DNA from: Thermococcus guaymasensis DSM 11113
GTDB lineage: Archaea > Methanobacteriota_B > Thermococci > Thermococcales > Thermococcaceae
Assembly: GCF_000816105.1 (NCBI RefSeq)
Contig: NZ_CP007140.1
Coordinates: 1,700,388-1,764,387 of the forward strand
Length of the DNA: 64,000 bases
Direction: 5' to 3'
Position 1 is the stretch's first letter. The number at the start of each line of letters is the position of its first letter. This document shows positions 53,172-61,268 of this stretch, piece after piece. Both the position numbers and the translations under genes were made by a program. Under the pieces are notes generated by a model. It was not told where the DNA came from, made no database searches, and worked only from the letters and a program-made list of their open reading frames with translations.

Positions 53172-53709
53172 GGGAACTGGAAAGGCCCGCTACTCGGCGG
53201 GAAAGCTTTACGTAGAGCTTCCGTTTGAAGTCAAACCGGGCGACAGCGTCGCGGTGAACGGGGCCTGTCTGACCGTTGTTGAGTTCGACGGGAAAAGAGC
53301 GGTCTTCGACGTCGGTGAAGAGACCCTGAATAGGACTAACCTCAGGGAGGCAAAGCTGGTGAACCTCGAGAGGGCCCTGAAGCTCGGCGAAAGGCTTGAC
53401 GGCCACATAGTCACCGGCCACGTGGACGGGACGATTCGCTTTATAACCGCCCGGAGGAGCGGGAACACGACGTGGATGGCCTTTGAGATGCCCCGCGAGA
53501 AGTGGGGGGTCGCTGAAAAGGGTTCGATAGCGCTCAACGGCGTCTCCCTCACCGTTGCGAGGGTCGAGGCAAACCGCTTCTGGATCCAAGTGATCCCTTA
53601 CACGCTCGAAAACACAAACCTCGGGCACCTCAAGCCAGGAGATAAGGTGAACTACGAGATTGACGTGCTGGCAAGGTATGTCAAAAGGATTATGGAGGTG
53701 AGACCATGA
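53152..53709 (+). CDS. ribE: riboflavin synthase, alpha type
   Basis: A 185-residue protein of two lumazine-binding repeats (MFSGIVEGTGKA ... VNGACLTVVEFD, then DGHIVTGHVDGTIRF ... LNGVSLTVARVE). It converts two 6,7-dimethyl-8-ribityllumazine to riboflavin. This is the bacterial type, not the archaeal RibC. The start at 53152 follows GGTGGTGGAG inside the end of ribD; its stop overlaps ribBA by four bases. Confidence 0.95.
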   Translation: MFSGIVEGTGKARYSAGKLYVELPFEVKPGDSVAVNGACLTVVEFDGKRAVFDVGEETLNRTNLREAKLVNLERALKLGERLDGHIVTGHVDGTIRFITARRSGNTTWMAFEMPREKWGVAEKGSIALNGVSLTVARVEANRFWIQVIPYTLENTNLGHLKPGDKVNYEIDVLARYVKRIMEVRP

Positions 53710-54866
53710 ATCTTAAAGAGATTCGCAAAGCACTCCTCGACGGAAAACCCGTCGTGCTGATAGACGACAGGAGGGAGTTCGAAGCAGACCTGATTTATCC
53801 GGCCGAGATAGCTTCGGCCGAGGTAGTCAACTTCATGCTCTCGGCCAAGGGCCTGCTATGCCTCACGATGGACATGGACGAGGCCCTAAAGCGGGGCTTC
53901 TTCCGCCTGCCGAGCAAGGAGGGTGAGACTAACTTTCTAATACCAGTTGATTACAAGGAGACCTTCACCGGTATAACGGCAGATGAGAGAGCCCTTACCG
54001 CCAGAAAGCTCGCCGAGGGGCTGGGAGTTGATGCCTTCCGCTATCCGGGACATTTACACCTCCTCGGCGGGATCGGCCTGAACAGGCGCCGCGGCCACAC
54101 CGAGAGCTCGCTCGAACTCATGGAGTTCCTCGGCTTCAAGCGCTATGCTCTAATAATCGAGATTCTCGACGAGAAGGGCGACTCTCACAACCGCGAGTAC
54201 GCTCTAAAGTTTGCAGAGGAGCACGGCCTTCCGGTCATCACGACGGACGACGTCTGGAAGGAGTTCGTGAAGAGGAAGCAGCTGATAAGGGTCTACGCGA
54301 ACGCGAGGCTCCCAACGCGCTACGGAGACTTCAGGATAATCTCCTTCGAGAACGAGCTCGACTTCAAGGAGCACGTGGCCATAGTTAAGGAGCCCTACGG
54401 CGACGTCCCGCTTGTCAGGGTGCACTCGAAGTGCCTCACCGGTGACACGCTTGCTTCCCTCAAGTGCGACTGCGGAAGCCAATTAGCCAACTCGCTGAGG
54501 ATGATAGCCCAGGAAGGTGGAATACTGCTCTACATGGACCAGGAGGGCAGAGGAATAGGTCTGAAAGAGAAAATCAAGGCCTACGAACTCCAGGACAAGG
54601 GGCTCGATACCGTTGAGGCAAACAAGGCGCTTGGATACAAGGCAGATGAAAGAACCTATGAAGCAGCCTTCCAGATGCTCCGCGCCCTTGGAGTTTCGAG
54701 GATAAGGCTCATAACCAACAACCCGGCAAAGGTAAAAGCCCTGGAGGAGTTTGGAATAGAGGTTGTCGAGATAGTCCCTGCTCCACCAGAGGTAACCGAG
54801 CACAACAGACCGTACCTGAAGGTTAAGGCCGAGAAGCTCGGTCACAAGCTCCCGTTTGAAGTTTAG
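53706..54866 (+). CDS. ribBA: bifunctional DHBP synthase / GTP cyclohydrolase II
   Basis: A 386-residue fusion. Residues 1-195 are 3,4-dihydroxy-2-butanone-4-phosphate synthase (DDRREFEADLIYPAE, RRRGHTESSLELM). Residues of about 200-386 are GTP cyclohydrolase II with zinc cysteines in CLTGDTLASLKCDCG and the GTP site MDQEGRGIGL. It supplies both precursors of riboflavin. GTP cyclohydrolase II replaces the archaeal GTP cyclohydrolase III usual in methanogens. Confidence 0.96.
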   Translation: MNLKEIRKALLDGKPVVLIDDRREFEADLIYPAEIASAEVVNFMLSAKGLLCLTMDMDEALKRGFFRLPSKEGETNFLIPVDYKETFTGITADERALTARKLAEGLGVDAFRYPGHLHLLGGIGLNRRRGHTESSLELMEFLGFKRYALIIEILDEKGDSHNREYALKFAEEHGLPVITTDDVWKEFVKRKQLIRVYANARLPTRYGDFRIISFENELDFKEHVAIVKEPYGDVPLVRVHSKCLTGDTLASLKCDCGSQLANSLRMIAQEGGILLYMDQEGRGIGLKEKIKAYELQDKGLDTVEANKALGYKADERTYEAAFQMLRALGVSRIRLITNNPAKVKALEEFGIEVVEIVPAPPEVTEHNRPYLKVKAEKLGHKLPFEV

Positions 54867-54884
54867 TGTTTAGGAGGTGTGCCT

Positions 54885-55349
54885 ATGGAGGTAAGAACGA
54901 TTGAAGGTGGCTTTATTGGAACCGGCCTCAAAATGGGCGTGGTAGTTGCCCGCTTCAACGACCTCCTCACTGAGGAACTGCTTAAGGGTGCGCTCGACTG
55001 CTTCGAGAGGCATGGGGTCGAGGAAGTTGAGGTTGTCAAGGTCCCTGGCTCCTTTGAGATTCCACTGGTGGCAAAGAGGATGGCCGAAAGCGGCAAATAC
55101 GACGCGGTTCTGGCCCTTGGGGCCGTTGTGAGGGGCGAGACAAAGCATTTCGACCTCGTCGCCAACGAAGTCGCCAAGGGAGTTGCCAAGGTCTCCCTCG
55201 ACACCGGAGTTCCTGTTATCTTCGGCGTCATAACGGTTGAGGATGAACTGCAGGGCTTCAACAGGGCGGGAGTGAAGAGCAACAAGGGGTTCGAGTACGC
55301 TATGGCGGCCCTGGAGATGGCAAACCTAATAAAAAAGATGAGGGACTGA
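54885..55349 (+). CDS. ribH: 6,7-dimethyl-8-ribityllumazine synthase
   Basis: A 154-residue protein with [56 protein letters not shown] and [11 protein letters not shown], all typical of lumazine synthase, which assembles into pentamers or icosahedra. It ends the rib operon. The start at 54885 follows AGGAGGTG. Confidence 0.96.
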   Translation: MEVRTIEGGFIGTGLKMGVVVARFNDLLTEELLKGALDCFERHGVEEVEVVKVPGSFEIPLVAKRMAESGKYDAVLALGAVVRGETKHFDLVANEVAKGVAKVSLDTGVPVIFGVITVEDELQGFNRAGVKSNKGFEYAMAALEMANLIKKMRD

Positions 55350-55865
55350 TCAGCCTCTCTTCTTCTCTTTTTCCTTAAACAATTCTTTTAAAAGCTTTAG
55401 TTCTCCCTCAAGGCGTTCGTAGTGGCTCCTCTCCACCTTGGCGAGTGACTCGAAGAGCTCTCTGAGTTCCGGGTCAGAAGTTTCCTTGGCAAGGCGGGTA
55501 TAGACCTCCATGGCGAGCTTTTCACTCTCCATCGCCATCTGAAGGGCTTCAATCGCGTCCTCTGCCCTTTCAAACTTGTGGAGAATGGGGTAGACTTCAA
55601 TGGGCGGAATATCCGGTGGCTCTGGCTCTTTACCATATGTTTTTCGGTAAATTGTCTCTAACTTTTCTCCATGCTCCTTTGACTCCTTCGAGAGTGCCCA
55701 GAATGTCTCCACAAGCGAATCAGGTAGCCCGAGATTTTTGGCCCTCTTAGCCAGCTCAGCGTAGAGCTCCGACTCCTCGAACTCCCCCTTAATCCAGTAA
55801 GCGAGTAGAGATTCCTTGGTGAGTTGTTTTAGTCTTTCAACGGCAACTTCAAGGGGGTCCTGCAT
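55350..55865 (-). CDS. ferritin-like (rubrerythrin domain) protein
   Basis: A 171-residue protein with all four iron-ligand helices: GEFEESELYAELAKRA, SKESKEHGEKL, MAMESEKLAMEVYTRLA and VERSHYERL. It is a close architectural match to the N-terminal domain of the protein at 9322-10305, without DUF835 and without a rubredoxin domain. It probably acts in iron or peroxide handling. The start at 55865 (MQDPLEV) is supported by GGTGGTAAAA upstream. Confidence 0.83.
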   Translation of the reverse strand: MQDPLEVAVERLKQLTKESLLAYWIKGEFEESELYAELAKRAKNLGLPDSLVETFWALSKESKEHGEKLETIYRKTYGKEPEPPDIPPIEVYPILHKFERAEDAIEALQMAMESEKLAMEVYTRLAKETSDPELRELFESLAKVERSHYERLEGELKLLKELFKEKEKKRG

Positions 55866-56091
55866 TTTTACCACCGAATTACATTCTACAAACTGGTTAA
55901 TTAGCCTTCTGGTGTTCGAAAACATAAACCAAGGGTTATAGGTTCAACAGACTTATATGCGGTCACCCGCTTACGAAGAGGATTCCAAGGTCAGCCTTAT
56001 ATCCTGGTAGCGTTCAGATGTGTGATTAGAACTTTATATTCCGGAAGTTCAAACATATCACGCTGGTATATCAAAAACTGGAGGTGATATC

Positions 56092-56901
56092 ATGGACATT
56101 GACAAGCCCCTGCCGTACGTCGGGATAACACCTATGCAGATAATCACTGCCATGGTGGTCTTGGTAGTGGGCTTTATCGTGGCCAAAATCATAGTGGCCT
56201 CTTTCAAGAAAGGACTGCAGAAGACAAAGCTTCCCGGACTTGTCATTGAGTTCTTCGCAAGGTTTCTGAGCGCCCTTCTCTACGTGGCGGTAATCCTGCT
56301 GGCTGTCAAGGCACTTGGGGTTTCAGTTGGCTCGGTCGTCCTCGGCCTCTCTGCTGTGATAGGCCTGATACTCGGCTTTGGAATGCAGGACACCCTCACA
56401 AACCTCGCGGCAGGAGTGTGGCTCGCCGCCCTGAGACCCTTTGACAAGGGAGACTTTGTGACCGTCGCCGGCCAGACGGGAAAGGTCGAAGCTGTTGGAG
56501 TTATGAGCACGGAGCTCCTGACACCTGACAACGTCCTCATAACAATACCGAACAAGCTCGTCTGGGGAAGCGTGATAACTAACTACACTAAGATGCCGAC
56601 GCGCAGGGTCAGCATTGACGTCGGCGTCGCCTACGGCACAGACCTCGATAAGGCGATAAAGGTTGCGATGGACATCATGAAGAGTCACCCGAAGGTGCTG
56701 AAGGATCCTGAGCCGGCCGTCGTCATAACTGGACTTGGGGACTCCGCAATAAACCTGCAGCTCAGGGCATGGGCCAAGATCGAGGACTACGGAACCGTTA
56801 AGGGCGACCTCACAAAGGCCATCTACGAGGCTTATATGAGGGAGGGAATTGAGATACCGTTCCCGCAGATGGGGGTTCACATAAAGGAAATGCCGCGCTG
56901 A
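56092..56901 (+). CDS. small-conductance mechanosensitive channel (MscS family)
   Basis: A 269-residue protein with three membrane helices (about 15-35, 50-70, 80-110), the glycine/alanine-rich pore helix (VLGLSAVIGLILGFGMQDTL) and the cytoplasmic beta and alpha/beta domains (DFVTVAGQTGKVEAVG, TPDNVLITIPNK). It releases solutes under hypo-osmotic shock. A TATA-like actttatatt at 56031-56040 and a GGAGGTGATATC leader precede the ATG. Confidence 0.93.
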   Translation: MDIDKPLPYVGITPMQIITAMVVLVVGFIVAKIIVASFKKGLQKTKLPGLVIEFFARFLSALLYVAVILLAVKALGVSVGSVVLGLSAVIGLILGFGMQDTLTNLAAGVWLAALRPFDKGDFVTVAGQTGKVEAVGVMSTELLTPDNVLITIPNKLVWGSVITNYTKMPTRRVSIDVGVAYGTDLDKAIKVAMDIMKSHPKVLKDPEPAVVITGLGDSAINLQLRAWAKIEDYGTVKGDLTKAIYEAYMREGIEIPFPQMGVHIKEMPR

Positions 56902-56959
56902 GCTCCTTTCCCTTTTGACTACCAAAGAAGTTAAAGGGGGAGAATAAAAGCTTTTAAAG

Positions 56960-57553
56960 CTATTCTGAAGCTCTTTTCCAGCCGAGCTCCCAGTTTTCTC
57001 TGCTCAGAATTCCGATCGCAAGCACTTTGTTCTTGAAAGGCAACCCCATGGTCTTCTCAGCCAGCTCCTGGGCGGTATTGAACTGCGGAAACTCTATCTC
57101 TGTGAAGCCGAGGTTGTACGTGGCCGTGACGAAGGCCTTGCCTTCTTTCAGCTCCAGCTCCCTTACCCAAAACTCGTCCTTTCCAGCGAAGCCGAGCCAG
57201 CCCCTTCCGTCTTTTCCTATTATCCCGGCTATCCTTGGGGTGTTGTAGTCGTCCCTCTCGTAGTCGAGCGCGTCTAAAACGTGGATTAGGGCCTTTTTCG
57301 GGCTCTCCCACTCGAGGGCCTGGGCGATGAAGTCAGTCTGCAGGCCGTTGGTAACGACAGCGTAGTCTTCAAGGAGCCTGACGACCGGGTAGCTCACGTA
57401 GGGGTTTTCAGTTTCCGTGAGGTTCTCTATGTAGGCGGCGTTTCCCTTAATGACAGCCCTTCTCTTGGGGAAAGAGCGGGAGCAGAGGAGGTAGAAGGCG
57501 AAGGGCTTGCCCTTCATCAGGCCGATTCCGAGCGTTCTGCCCGTGTATGTCAC
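56960..57553 (-). CDS. purO: archaeal IMP cyclohydrolase
   Basis: A 197-residue protein matching PurO (TLGIGLMKGKPFAFYLLCSR, NAAYIENLTETENPYVSYP, VTNGLQTDF). It closes the ring of FAICAR to IMP, the last step of purine synthesis. It overlaps purP by four bases and is the last gene of a thiC-purC-purP-purO run. Confidence 0.94.
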   Translation of the reverse strand: MTYTGRTLGIGLMKGKPFAFYLLCSRSFPKRRAVIKGNAAYIENLTETENPYVSYPVVRLLEDYAVVTNGLQTDFIAQALEWESPKKALIHVLDALDYERDDYNTPRIAGIIGKDGRGWLGFAGKDEFWVRELELKEGKAFVTATYNLGFTEIEFPQFNTAQELAEKTMGLPFKNKVLAIGILSRENWELGWKRASE

Positions 57554-58482
57554 GATACCACCTCCTCAAGCCTCTCCTCTTTGAGGGCGAGGTTTATCTC
57601 GCGCGCTATCCTCCTGCCCATGCTCATAGGCTCTCTCCAGTAAAGCCTTCCATACCAGTGGGGCGCGTTGGAGCCGCCGTCAATCCGCGAGGCGAAGCCT
57701 ATCGCCCTGAAGTCCCCGTCGTAGGCGAAGTGGAGCGCAAACGGTCCGATGACCCCCGGAGGTTCGAGTTTCTTCATTGCCTCGACGAAGGCCAGCCCGT
57801 AGTCGTAGAGCCTCGGCAGGAGCGACTCCCTGAGGGCGACTCCGACGTTTCCGGCTATCGTGTACGGCAGGGGCTTAACGGGCCAGCGGGAGTTTCCGTC
57901 TGCTATGACCACGCGCTCATCAACTCCGAGCAGTTCGAGCCTTCCCAAAATCGGCGAGTAGAAGAAGTGGACGTACAGGTAGACCCCCGGTATGAACTCC
58001 TCAATCCTGTGGGGCTCGCTCAGCCCTGCAAGCCTCTCTTCAAGCTCGCTCCCCTTCGCTATGAAGTGCCCGCTTCCTCCCTTCGGCCCCTCTATCCTCA
58101 CGAAGTAGAGCTTATCCGGCTCGACTTCATCCGGCTTAATGACCTCCACCCTTGGGATTCCGGCCTTGTCGAGGGCCCTGTCCTGGAGCTCAAAGGCCGT
58201 CTCCCACTTGAGGAAGCGCCTGTTGCCGAAGAACCTCGCTCCTGCGTTCTCTATTGCTTCAAGTCCCAGGTATGCAACGAAGGAGCCGTGGGGGACTATT
58301 ATTCCGTCGTCCTTGAGGATTGCGCTCATGTCCTTTGTCACTACAAGCTCATCTGCCAGGCCGGTTGAGGCGTAGAAGGCCTTCCTCTCAGGCTTTACAT
58401 AGAGCCTCGTCCTGAAGCCTTCCTCTTTTGCCCCGAGGAGAATCTGGAGGGAAGAGTGGGACGCTATCGTCGAGAGTATCAC
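57550..58482 (-). CDS. purP: FAICAR synthetase (formate-dependent)
   Basis: A 310-residue ATP-grasp enzyme with the PurP start TIASHSSLQILLGAKEEGF and phosphate or formate-site segments (RIEGPKGGSGHFI, RIDGGSNAPHWY). It converts AICAR, formate and ATP to FAICAR without folate, the archaeal route. Four-base overlaps on both sides show one operon. Confidence 0.95.
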   Translation of the reverse strand: MILSTIASHSSLQILLGAKEEGFRTRLYVKPERKAFYASTGLADELVVTKDMSAILKDDGIIVPHGSFVAYLGLEAIENAGARFFGNRRFLKWETAFELQDRALDKAGIPRVEVIKPDEVEPDKLYFVRIEGPKGGSGHFIAKGSELEERLAGLSEPHRIEEFIPGVYLYVHFFYSPILGRLELLGVDERVVIADGNSRWPVKPLPYTIAGNVGVALRESLLPRLYDYGLAFVEAMKKLEPPGVIGPFALHFAYDGDFRAIGFASRIDGGSNAPHWYGRLYWREPMSMGRRIAREINLALKEERLEEVVS

Positions 58483-59138
58483 CTTATCACCCCCGACAGC
58501 TCTTCCCGCGTTAAAATCCTCCCGTTCTTTGCAACCCGCATCGTGTCCCCGCTCAGCTCGTCTATGACGATTAAACTGCCGTCGAGCCTTCCGAACTCAA
58601 GCTTGAAGTCAACGAGCTGGAGCCCCTTCAATGAGAGGAAGTCCCTTAAAACCCGGGCGACCTTTCTGGTGGTCTCTTTCATCTCCTCTACCTCGTTTTT
58701 GCTCGCGATTCCGAGGGCTGTGATTGCTTCCTCCGCTATGAGCGGGTCGTCGAGCGAGTCGTCCTTGAGGGTGAACTCCACTATCCCAAGCCGCTGGAAC
58801 GGCTCCACCCAGCCTTTGTAGCGCCTCAGAAAGCTCCCGTATGCGAGCTCGCGGTAGATGACTTCGAGAGGGATTCTCTCCGCCCTCAGGAAGCGCGCCC
58901 GTCTCTCATCGATCCGCTCAACGAAGTGAGTCTTTACACCGTTCCTCTCAAGCAACTTGAAGAAGAACTCGGTCTGCTCCAAAACGATGCTCCCCTTCCC
59001 CGCGCTCTCTCCTATAACCTCGTTGCCTCCGCTGTCCTCTCTCCCTTCCCTGCCGAGAACCGTGTCCTTGAAGTGGAAAACGAGGTAAGGCCCGTCCTCG
59101 TAGACGTCCTTCGTCTTGCCTGAATAGATGAGCCTCAA
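58479..59138 (-). CDS. purC: SAICAR synthetase
   Basis: A 219-residue enzyme starting MRLIYSGKTKDVYED, with GKGSIVLEQTEFFFKLLE, RELAYGSFLRRYKGW and LVDFKLEFGR. It joins CAIR and aspartate. Its gene starts five bases after thiC ends. Both enzymes depend on the same purine intermediate AIR (directly for ThiC, through CAIR for PurC), which makes the joint operon meaningful. Confidence 0.95.
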   Translation of the reverse strand: MRLIYSGKTKDVYEDGPYLVFHFKDTVLGREGREDSGGNEVIGESAGKGSIVLEQTEFFFKLLERNGVKTHFVERIDERRARFLRAERIPLEVIYRELAYGSFLRRYKGWVEPFQRLGIVEFTLKDDSLDDPLIAEEAITALGIASKNEVEEMKETTRKVARVLRDFLSLKGLQLVDFKLEFGRLDGSLIVIDELSGDTMRVAKNGRILTREELSGVIR

Positions 59139-59142
59139 GCTC

Positions 59143-60423
59143 TCACCCCTTCCTGAGCATGTCGTTGATTAGCTTTATCGCGCAGAGGTCGCCGCACATC
59201 GAGCATGCCCCTGTCTTTGTGGGCCTCTCCTTCCTTATCTCGATGAACCTGTCCCTGTCGGCGCTCAGTTCAAACTGCTTCGCCCAGTCGAGCCTTCCGC
59301 GGGCCACGCTCATGAGGTAGTCCTTCTTAAAGTCCGCCTCGAAGCGGGTGAGGTTGACGGCATGGGCGGCGAGCTTGGCGGCGATTACTCCCTCGCGGAC
59401 GTGCTCCACCGTCGGGAGGCCGAGGTGTTCCGCAGGCGTCACGTAGCAGAGGAAGTCAGCGCCGTTCAGGGCCGCCATAGCTCCACCTATTGCCCCGGCT
59501 ATGTGGTCGTAGCCCGGAAAGATGTCCGTGACGAGCGGGCCGAGGACGTAGAAGGGCGCGTTGTCGGTTGCCACCTTCGCGAGCTTTACCTGGGCGGGAA
59601 TCTGGTCAATGGGCACGTGGCCAGGCCCCTCGACCATCGTCTGGACTCCAGCCTCCCTCGCGCGCTTTACCAGCCTTCCGAGGGTGTAAAGCTCGGCGAT
59701 CTGAAGCTCATCTCCAGCATCGGGAAGCCCACCGGGCCTTAGTCCATCGCCGAGGCTCAGGACGACGTCGTATTCTCTGGCCAGCTCGAGAAGGTAGTCG
59801 TAGTCCCTGTAGAACGGATTCTCCTCGCCCCAGTGGAGTATCCACGCCGCGAGAAAAGTTCCTCCGCGCGAGACCATGCCGACGATCCTGTTGGTGCGCT
59901 TCATCTTCTCGACGACTTCCTTGGTCACTCCGACGTGAATCGTGGTGTAGTCAACGCCGTCATTGAAGTGCTTCTCCACAGCTTTCCACATGTCGTCCTC
60001 GCTCATCTCGATGATGGCCTTTCCTTTAGCTAGCATCTCCTCCGCAGCTTGGTAAATCGGCACCGTTCCGACTGGCACGTCAACAGCCCTCATTATCTCC
60101 TTCCTTATCGAATCGAGGTCGCCCCCTGTGGAGAGGTCCATTATCGTGTCCGCTCCATATTTGACGGCTACCCTTGCCTTCTCTATCTCCGCATCAACGT
60201 CCACTATATCGCGCGAGGTTCCAATGTTGGCGTTAACCTTAACGCGGACGACGTTGCCAACGGCAACGGGCTTTACCCAGTCGTGGCGGACGTTGCGGAA
60301 GATTACAGTGTGGCCTTTAGCAACACTCCTCCTGAGCTTTTCGGCGCTTATGCCTTCCCTCTCGGCGATAAATTTCATCTCTTCCGTGATTACCCCGCGC
60401 TTGGCTTCTTTCATCTGGGTCAT
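59143..60423 (-). CDS. thiC: phosphomethylpyrimidine synthase
   Basis: A 426-residue radical-SAM enzyme that turns AIR into hydroxymethylpyrimidine phosphate for thiamine. The family motifs VKVNANIGTSRD, MDLSTGGD, MVSRGGTF, EGPGHVPIDQI and the cluster-binding CSMCGDLCAIK are present. It is first in a run with purC, purP and purO. The start at 60423 follows GGTGGTAGAA. A palindrome upstream (60465-60481) is shared with thi4. Confidence 0.95.
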   Translation of the reverse strand: MTQMKEAKRGVITEEMKFIAEREGISAEKLRRSVAKGHTVIFRNVRHDWVKPVAVGNVVRVKVNANIGTSRDIVDVDAEIEKARVAVKYGADTIMDLSTGGDLDSIRKEIMRAVDVPVGTVPIYQAAEEMLAKGKAIIEMSEDDMWKAVEKHFNDGVDYTTIHVGVTKEVVEKMKRTNRIVGMVSRGGTFLAAWILHWGEENPFYRDYDYLLELAREYDVVLSLGDGLRPGGLPDAGDELQIAELYTLGRLVKRAREAGVQTMVEGPGHVPIDQIPAQVKLAKVATDNAPFYVLGPLVTDIFPGYDHIAGAIGGAMAALNGADFLCYVTPAEHLGLPTVEHVREGVIAAKLAAHAVNLTRFEADFKKDYLMSVARGRLDWAKQFELSADRDRFIEIRKERPTKTGACSMCGDLCAIKLINDMLRKG

Positions 60424-60464
60424 TTCTACCACCGATAACCCGTTTATAACAAAGTTTTTAAATC

Positions 60465-60481
60465 TCAAAACTTAGTTTTGA
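60465..60481. promoter_or_regulatory. palindrome TCAAAAC-TTA-GTTTTGA between thiC and thi4
   Basis: A perfect 7+7 inverted repeat in the 88-base gap between divergent thiC and thi4. TATA-like elements flank or overlap it (ttttaaat at 60456-60463, usable for thiC on the minus strand; cttaaaagg at 60488-60496). It is a candidate operator for the archaeal thiamine repressor ThiR. No TPP riboswitch fits into the short leaders. Confidence 0.6.
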
Positions 60482-60511
60482 ACGCAACTTAAAAGGTTTT
60501 GGGTGGTGACG

Positions 60512-61264
60512 ATGCTTAAGGAGATAGAGATAAGCAGGGCGATAATCGAGACCTACATGAATGAGCTCCTCGAAAGCCTGAGCCTCGACGTCGCCATCGT
60601 CGGTGCCGGTCCCTCCGGAATGGTCGCAGGTTACTACCTGGCCAAGAACGGCGCAAAGGTTGCCATCTTCGAGAAGAAGCTCTCCATCGGCGGCGGAATC
60701 TGGGGCGGTGCGATGGGCTTCAACAAAATCGTCGTCCAGGAGGAAGCCAGAGAAATCCTCGACGAGTTTGGGATAGATTACAGGCCCTTCGGGAACGGCC
60801 TCTACGTGGCGGACGCGATAGAGACCGCCACCACAATAGCGAGCAAAGCCGTGAAGGCCGGCGTAAAGTTCTTCAACATGGTCGAGGTTGAAGACCTCGT
60901 CCTCAAGGAGAACCGCGTAGCTGGCATTGTAATCAACTGGACGCCGGTTATGATGGCAGGCCTCCACGTTGACCCGCTCACCATCGAGGCCAGGTTCGTG
61001 GTTGACTCGACAGGCCACGGGGCACAGGTGAGCGGGCACCTAGTCAGGCGCGGTCTCCTTCAGGTTCCGGGCGAGGGGCCGATGTGGGCCGAGAAGGGAG
61101 AAGAGCTGACGGTAAAGCACACGAGGGAGGTCTTTCCGGGCCTCTACGTCACCGGCATGGCGGCGAACGCCATAGCTGGAGCGCCGAGGATGGGGCCGAT
61201 ATTCGGCGGGATGTTCCTGAGTGGTAGAAAAGCGGCCTTTGAAATCCTTGAGAAGCTGAGGTGA
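60512..61264 (+). CDS. thi4: thiazole synthase, Thi4/archaeal type
   Basis: A 250-residue flavoprotein-fold enzyme. The NAD-binding site is [20 protein letters not shown], followed by [11 protein letters not shown] and C-terminal [16 protein letters not shown]. It makes the thiazole part of thiamine from NAD and glycine. At the sulfur-donor position of yeast Thi4 there is histidine (AGLHVDP), so it should use free sulfide catalytically, as in Methanocaldococcus. ATG 60512 follows GGGTGGTGACG. Confidence 0.93.
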   Translation: MLKEIEISRAIIETYMNELLESLSLDVAIVGAGPSGMVAGYYLAKNGAKVAIFEKKLSIGGGIWGGAMGFNKIVVQEEAREILDEFGIDYRPFGNGLYVADAIETATTIASKAVKAGVKFFNMVEVEDLVLKENRVAGIVINWTPVMMAGLHVDPLTIEARFVVDSTGHGAQVSGHLVRRGLLQVPGEGPMWAEKGEELTVKHTREVFPGLYVTGMAANAIAGAPRMGPIFGGMFLSGRKAAFEILEKLR

Positions 61265-61268
61265 TGGA

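Noticed and set aside
60424-60511. TPP riboswitch for thiC or thi4
   Set aside because: The 88-base gap is too short to hold the conserved thi-box on either leader; a palindromic operator is present instead.
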